Shown: positions 61,350 to 64,000 of the stretch, in pieces
Layout of the letters: each line of letters opens with the position of its first letter
How positions within the stretch are numbered: the first letter of the stretch is position 1
The notes under the pieces: model-generated
What the model saw: only the letters and a program-made list of their open reading frames with translations
Databases searched by the model: none
What the model was told of the DNA's origin: nothing
Position numbers and translations under genes: made by a program
NCBI RefSeq assembly: GCF_004331415.1
Contig: NZ_SJOP01000002.1
Span: forward strand, 124,001 to 188,000
Length of the DNA: 64,000 bases
Source: Kosakonia quasisacchari
GTDB taxonomy: Bacteria; Pseudomonadota; Gammaproteobacteria; Enterobacterales; Enterobacteriaceae
Reading direction: 5' to 3'

Positions 61350-62103
61350 AGCAAGCGCGGTAAGCATTAAAAATCTGTCCAAACAGTTTGATAACGTGGA
61401 AGTCCTGCGCGATATCAACCTGACGGTGCAGAAGGGCACGGTGGTCAGTATTCTGGGCTCGTCCGGCTCGGGCAAGTCGACGTTGTTACGCTGCATGAAC
61501 TGGCTGGAACAACCGGATCGCGGAGAAGTGCGCATCAGCGGGAAACGTATTGGTGTGGATGAAAAAACTGGCAAAGCGATGTCGCATAAAGATCTTTCGC
61601 ACATCCGTGAACGTGTCGGCATGGTGTTCCAGAGCTTTAATCTGTGGCCGCATTTATCGGTGCTGCACAATGTCAGCGAAGCGCTGGTGCATGTGAAGGG
61701 AATGAAGCGTGAACAGGCGAATGAAATAGCCCACCGGCAACTGAAAAAAGTGGGTATGGACCATAAAGCCGATGTCTATCCGATAACGCTTTCCGGCGGG
61801 CAGAAACAGCGCGTGGCAATTGCCCGTTCGCTGGCGATGTCGCCGGAGGTGATCCTGTTTGATGAACCGACCTCCGCACTGGACCCGGAACTGGTTAACG
61901 AAGTGCTGGGGGTAATGAAAGATCTGGCGGCGGAGGGCTACACCATGGTGGTGGTGACGCACGAGATGGACTTTGCCCGCCAGGTATCGGATGAAGTGGT
62001 GTTTCTGGAAAAAGGGCTGCTAATTGAGAAAGCACCGCCGGAGAAATTTTTCACCAACCCGGATTCGGACAGGGTGAGAAAGTTTTTGCAATCCAGCCGG
62101 TGA
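61342..62103 (+). CDS. Polar amino-acid ABC transporter, ATP-binding protein
   Basis: GlnQ/HisP-type ATPase of 253 residues. Walker A is GSSGSGKSTLLRCMNWLE (about residue 40), the Q-loop VGMVFQSFNLWPHLSVL, the ABC signature [17 protein letters not shown], Walker B VILFDEPTSALDPEL, and the H-loop histidine is in VVVTHEMDFA. It ends the operon; an intrinsic terminator follows about 90 bases later. Confidence 0.93.
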   Translation: MPEASAVSIKNLSKQFDNVEVLRDINLTVQKGTVVSILGSSGSGKSTLLRCMNWLEQPDRGEVRISGKRIGVDEKTGKAMSHKDLSHIRERVGMVFQSFNLWPHLSVLHNVSEALVHVKGMKREQANEIAHRQLKKVGMDHKADVYPITLSGGQKQRVAIARSLAMSPEVILFDEPTSALDPELVNEVLGVMKDLAAEGYTMVVVTHEMDFARQVSDEVVFLEKGLLIEKAPPEKFFTNPDSDRVRKFLQSSR

Positions 62104-62194
62104 GGGCAGTGATTCAGAACCGAAAAAACAGACCGCTAATCGGTATTTTCGCGCGGTGCCGCACGTTGAAACATCCGACAGACAACTTTTACAG

Positions 62195-62218
62195 GCGGAG
62201 CTCAGGCTCCGCTTTTTT
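62195..62218 (+). terminator. Terminator of the amino-acid transporter operon
   Basis: GCGGAGC / GCTCCGC with loop TCAG followed by six T. A second inverted repeat AACCCCC / GGGGGTT lies at 62229-62251 without a T-run. Confidence 0.9.
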
Positions 62219-62305
62219 GTCTATAGAAAACCCCCTGCCAGGCTGGGGGTTGCGGAAAACTTTCAGCTTTAAGCCAGTTATTTACCTAATGACAGGGAGT
62301 TGTCT

Positions 62306-62434
62306 ATGGAGATCAGCCCGACAGCGTGGCAAGTCATCTTCACTATTTCTGCGATACCTGCGCCTGAGTCGCTGTATGTGAGAACGTTGCCCGGTAAGTG
62401 GAGTCTCACCGGGCCCGGTATTAAAGCTCGATAA
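62306..62434 (+). CDS. Possible small protein (42 residues)
   Basis: An ATG at 62306 with AGGGAG eight bases upstream opens a 42-codon frame, MEISPTAWQVIFTISAIPAP and on to TAA at 62432. Its last bases overlap the end of the convergent gene at 62421. It has no membrane segment. I do not recognise it; the good ribosome binding site is the only support. Confidence 0.25.
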   Translation: MEISPTAWQVIFTISAIPAPESLYVRTLPGKWSLTGPGIKAR

Positions 62435-62867
62435 CGTCATTCCCTTGTTTTAACCAGCGCGGTGCTTTTAGTGTATCGGCAAAAAACGCCACCAGCATAT
62501 AGAGCAAATCCCGCAGTACGCTTTCGGATGCAGGCGCAAGCGTGTTGCTCATCAGTAATTGCGTTAGCACCTGGCAATAGCGGCACAACTGGTCGGATTC
62601 AGGTTCAAATGAGGGAACATACGCAGGAATATTCTCTACGGTCAGGCTGGCTTTCAACGCCTGCGGAACAGGTTCGAGAAGCGTCGGTTGCAACAGAGCA
62701 AGGCAGGCGGAAAGCCTGCCGCAAAGCGCCATTTTTTGCTGTGGTTCGTCGCATTCCGCCAGCACTTCCGCAAAACGCTCGCAGTTATCAGCAAGCTCGG
62801 TGAAATCGGTCGCGTGATTGAACGGTGAAGTCAATAACGCCTGAGTCAGGGTTGGGGTAGTAGCCAT
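62421..62867 (-). CDS. Hypothetical satellite-prophage-type protein behind an antisense leader
   Basis: A 148-residue protein starting MATTPTLTQALLTSPFNHAT, with GGAGG seven bases before the ATG at 62867. It is acidic and rich in leucine and cysteine pairs (CDEPQQKMALCGRLSACLAL, QLCRYCQVL), helical, without membrane segment. I recall similar small proteins in P4-like satellite prophages, but this is unverified. The reading frame stays open upstream through the leader to 63023; I reject that extension because the strong Shine-Dalgarno lies at 62867. No function can be inferred from sequence alone. Confidence 0.65.
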   Translation of the reverse strand: MATTPTLTQALLTSPFNHATDFTELADNCERFAEVLAECDEPQQKMALCGRLSACLALLQPTLLEPVPQALKASLTVENIPAYVPSFEPESDQLCRYCQVLTQLLMSNTLAPASESVLRDLLYMLVAFFADTLKAPRWLKQGNDVIEL

Positions 62868-63063
62868 AAGGCAGCCTCCGATAAGTGATAAAAACACCAC
62901 CACCGGAAATGCTAATTTCATGGGTGGCGGGCTGAACGGAGTTAGCATTACCGGCCTTATCGGAAACCGGCGCACCTTGCGGTGCCCCCGCTCAGCCCAC
63001 CATTGAGATGTGGCAGAGCACACGACAGAAAATGTCGCCGATAAGGTTAATCAGGATGCTAAA
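62868..63063 (-). ncRNA. P4 CI / P1 C4-type antisense RNA leader
   Basis: The leader carries three sets of matched motifs on the transcribed strand. Set A (63063-62992): TTTAGCAT, CCTTATCGG, GGTGGGCTGA. Set B (62963-62923): CCGATAAGG, ATGCTAAC, TCAGCCCGCCACC. Set C (62916-62878): ATTAGCAT, GGTGGTGG, CTTATCGG. B is complementary to both A and C, and the last C motif overlaps the Shine-Dalgarno GGAGG of the downstream gene. Part of B (CCGATAAGG) is displayed in the loop of a CCGG/CCGG stem at 62970-62951, next to a GCACC/GGTGC hairpin (62985-62972). This is the logic of the phage P4 CI RNA and P1/P7 C4 RNA. The processed RNA would lie within about 62990-62920. Confidence 0.75.
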
Positions 63064-63098
63064 CCCGACGCCTGATTTTGCAGGCGCGGAGAGAACAT

Positions 63099-63203
63099 AT
63101 GACTAACACGTACAAGCGGCAAGGGATTATAGCTAACCTGATGAAGGGATTACCATTCCTGGAAGCAGCTTCGCAAAACTTTTGTTTTTTAGTGAAAGAA
63201 TGA
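63099..63203 (+). CDS. Possible small protein (34 residues) opposite the leader promoter
   Basis: ATG at 63099 with GCGGAGAG upstream opens a 34-codon frame, MTNTYKRQGIIANLMKGLPF and on to TGA. A GCCTG/CAGGC hairpin lies just before the ribosome binding site. The frame overlaps, on the other strand, the TATAAT box proposed for the antisense leader, so one of the two calls may be coincidental. I do not recognise the peptide. Confidence 0.3.
   Translation: MTNTYKRQGIIANLMKGLPFLEAASQNFCFLVKE
63126..63131 (-). promoter_or_regulatory. -10 box upstream of the antisense leader
   Basis: A perfect TATAAT on the minus strand, placing transcription start near 63119, about 55 bases before the first leader motif and 250 before the coding start. 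The -35 is poor (TGGTAA at 18-base spacing). Confidence 0.5.
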
Positions 63204-63280
63204 AAAGCACGTGCGAGCCATATCGCGGGACGTCGTTCCTGCCGCGATAAAGGATTTTTATAAGCAGCGATATTACAGCG

Positions 63281-63543
63281 GCGGGGTTGTGTCCCCGCTG
63301 AAATCGGCGAGCCGGAGCACCGACGACAAGGTCTGGGCGCCAGGGATGGTGACCAGAGGCGAAACGAGACAGGACGTCGAGTCGAGCCGGCCGAAGTCGG
63401 AGATGCGGGAGGTGAGCGCAGTGCGAAGCACCGATTTCCCGCGGGGCCGCGGGGATTGAAAAGGGGGGCGCGGCAAGCTCCCCTTTTCCCGTTCACATGC
63501 GGTGATGTTCAGGTGTCTGCCGAATGTCTGGTGAACGGAACAA
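63281..63543 (+). repeat. Hairpin-array element, copy 2
   Basis: Same orientation as the copy at 28859-29212 and clearly related: shared blocks include GCTGAAATCGGCGA, CAAGGTCTGG, GACCAGAGGCGAA, GGGAGGTGAGCG, GTGCGAAGCACCGATTTCCC and the 3' end. It begins with a GCGGGG/CCCCGC hairpin (63281-63298). It has CCCGCG/CGCGGG, the long GAAAAGGGGGGC/GCTCCCCTTTTC stem (63458-63488) and the closing CCGTTCAC/GTGAACGG pair (63489-63538), whose 50-base span equals that of copy 1. It lacks about 80 bases of internal hairpins present in copy 1. Confidence 0.8.
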
Positions 63544-63600
63544 TTCCACAATGCCAATGAGTGGAACAATTCCTCAGAGGCAAACATTCCACAATGCCAA
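63537..63600 (+). repeat. Short direct repeats next to hairpin element copy 2
   Basis: GGAACAATTCC occurs at 63537-63547 and 63563-63573, and the 15-mer ATTCCACAATGCCAA occurs at 63543-63557 and 63586-63600, a 43-base period. A further partial unit ACCATTCCACC follows. No open reading frame explains this pattern. Confidence 0.7.
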
Positions 63601-63637
63601 ACCATTCCACCAAACACCGTCGAAATCTCCATCTCCC

Positions 63638-64000
63638 TCAATGCTGAACATTTTCCGATGAAAGCCCTATTTTCACCTGCGGACGAAAAAAATCCTCATG
63701 CAGCGCCACCTGATTACGCCCGCGCTTTTTCGCGTGATACAGCGCCGCATCGGCTGTGCAATACAGCGTTTCGAAATCGCTGTCTTTATGCCCCAGGCTG
63801 ACGCCAAAACTGGCGGTCACCCGTTGCTGGGGTAATACCTCAAGCGGTGAGGCGTTCAGCGAAGAGTGAATATAACTGGCCGTGATCATCGCCTCTTCAA
63901 CACGCGCTTTTGGCAGCACAATGGTGAATTCCTCACCGCCGACGCGACCAATCGCCGCGCTTTGCGGTACCGCACGGCGAATACGCGCCACCAATGCGCA
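63638..64000 (-). CDS. GGDEF-domain protein, probable diguanylate cyclase (partial)
   Basis: C-terminal ~120 residues of a GGDEF protein; the frame is open to the window edge, so the N-terminus is missing. The active-site motif is GGEEF in IGRVGGEEFTIVLPKARVEE, an accepted catalytic variant. It is followed by VTASFGVSLGHKDSDFETLY and the terminal ALYHAKKRGRNQVAL signature. No inhibitory RxxD is visible at the usual place just upstream, where GRVG is preceded by PQSAAI. It presumably makes cyclic di-GMP; the sensory part cannot be seen. Confidence 0.85.
   Translation of the reverse strand, partial: CALVARIRRAVPQSAAIGRVGGEEFTIVLPKARVEEAMITASYIHSSLNASPLEVLPQQRVTASFGVSLGHKDSDFETLYCTADAALYHAKKRGRNQVALHEDFFRPQVKIGLSSENVQH

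Noticed and set aside
62868..63023. Upstream in-frame extension of the 148-residue gene (MCSATSQWWAER...)
   Set aside because: It translates the structured leader; the strong GGAGG at 62879-62875 marks the start at 62867. An Icd-like leader peptide cannot be fully excluded.

Overview
The window is 64 kb of enterobacterial chromosome. Gene content and order follow the Escherichia coli K-12 segment from hyf to gltX almost gene for gene. Product lengths and N-termini closely match the E. coli proteins as I remember them, but codon usage is more GC-rich. Together with the absence of eut, murRQP/yfeW, ucpA and yfeK/yfeS, this suggests a relative in the Kosakonia / Enterobacter / Klebsiella group. 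Species-level placement is inference; no database was searched.

Layout. 1-2.6 kb: start of a hydrogenase-4 (hyf) operon on the minus strand, cut by the window edge and preceded by a sigma-54 type promoter. 2.8-6.8 kb: bcp-gcvR, dapA-bamC, purC behind a PurR operator. 6.9-13.1 kb: ypfJ, tmcA, ypfH, ypfN, dapE, yffB, a GNAT acetyltransferase not in K-12 at this point, and the 19-residue gene ypfM. 13.2-23.2 kb: acrD, narQ, aegA, nudK, ypfG and an unfamiliar secreted protein. 23.2-28.8 kb: tktB-talA and maeB. 28.8-29.2 kb: a structured array of hairpins where K-12 carries the eut operon. 29.3-33.8 kb: hemF-amiA, ypeA-yfeZ-yfeY and yfeX. 33.9-39.6 kb: the sulfate/thiosulfate import and cysteine genes cysPUWA-cysM, then pdxK. 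39.6-45.7 kb: crr-ptsI-ptsH, cysK, cysZ, zipA. 45.7-50.3 kb: ligA-ypeB, yfeH/yfeR and a FlxA-like gene. 50.7-52.8 kb: one tRNA-Lys and three tRNA-Val genes, then gltX.

From 52.8 kb the K-12 order breaks. There is a nitroreductase, then ybdJ, a nitrate-sensor-type chemoreceptor and ybdK (ybdJ and ybdK are neighbours elsewhere in K-12). A MocR-type regulator divergent from a four-gene polar amino-acid ABC transporter follows. The last 2 kb looks like accessory DNA: a small gene behind a P4/P1-C4 style antisense-RNA leader, a second copy of the hairpin array found near 29 kb, short direct repeats, and the C-terminal part of a GGDEF protein running off the edge.

Functional links. Sulfur assimilation is spread over cysPUWA, cysM, cysK and cysZ. 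The PTS core (ptsHI-crr) sits beside cysK and has a Cra site. Two motility-type genes (FlxA-like, NIT chemoreceptor) each carry a recognisable sigma-28 (FliA) promoter. The most interesting signals not explained by ordinary genes are the antisense leader at 62.9-63.1 kb and the two hairpin-array elements at 28.9-29.2 and 63.3-63.5 kb.
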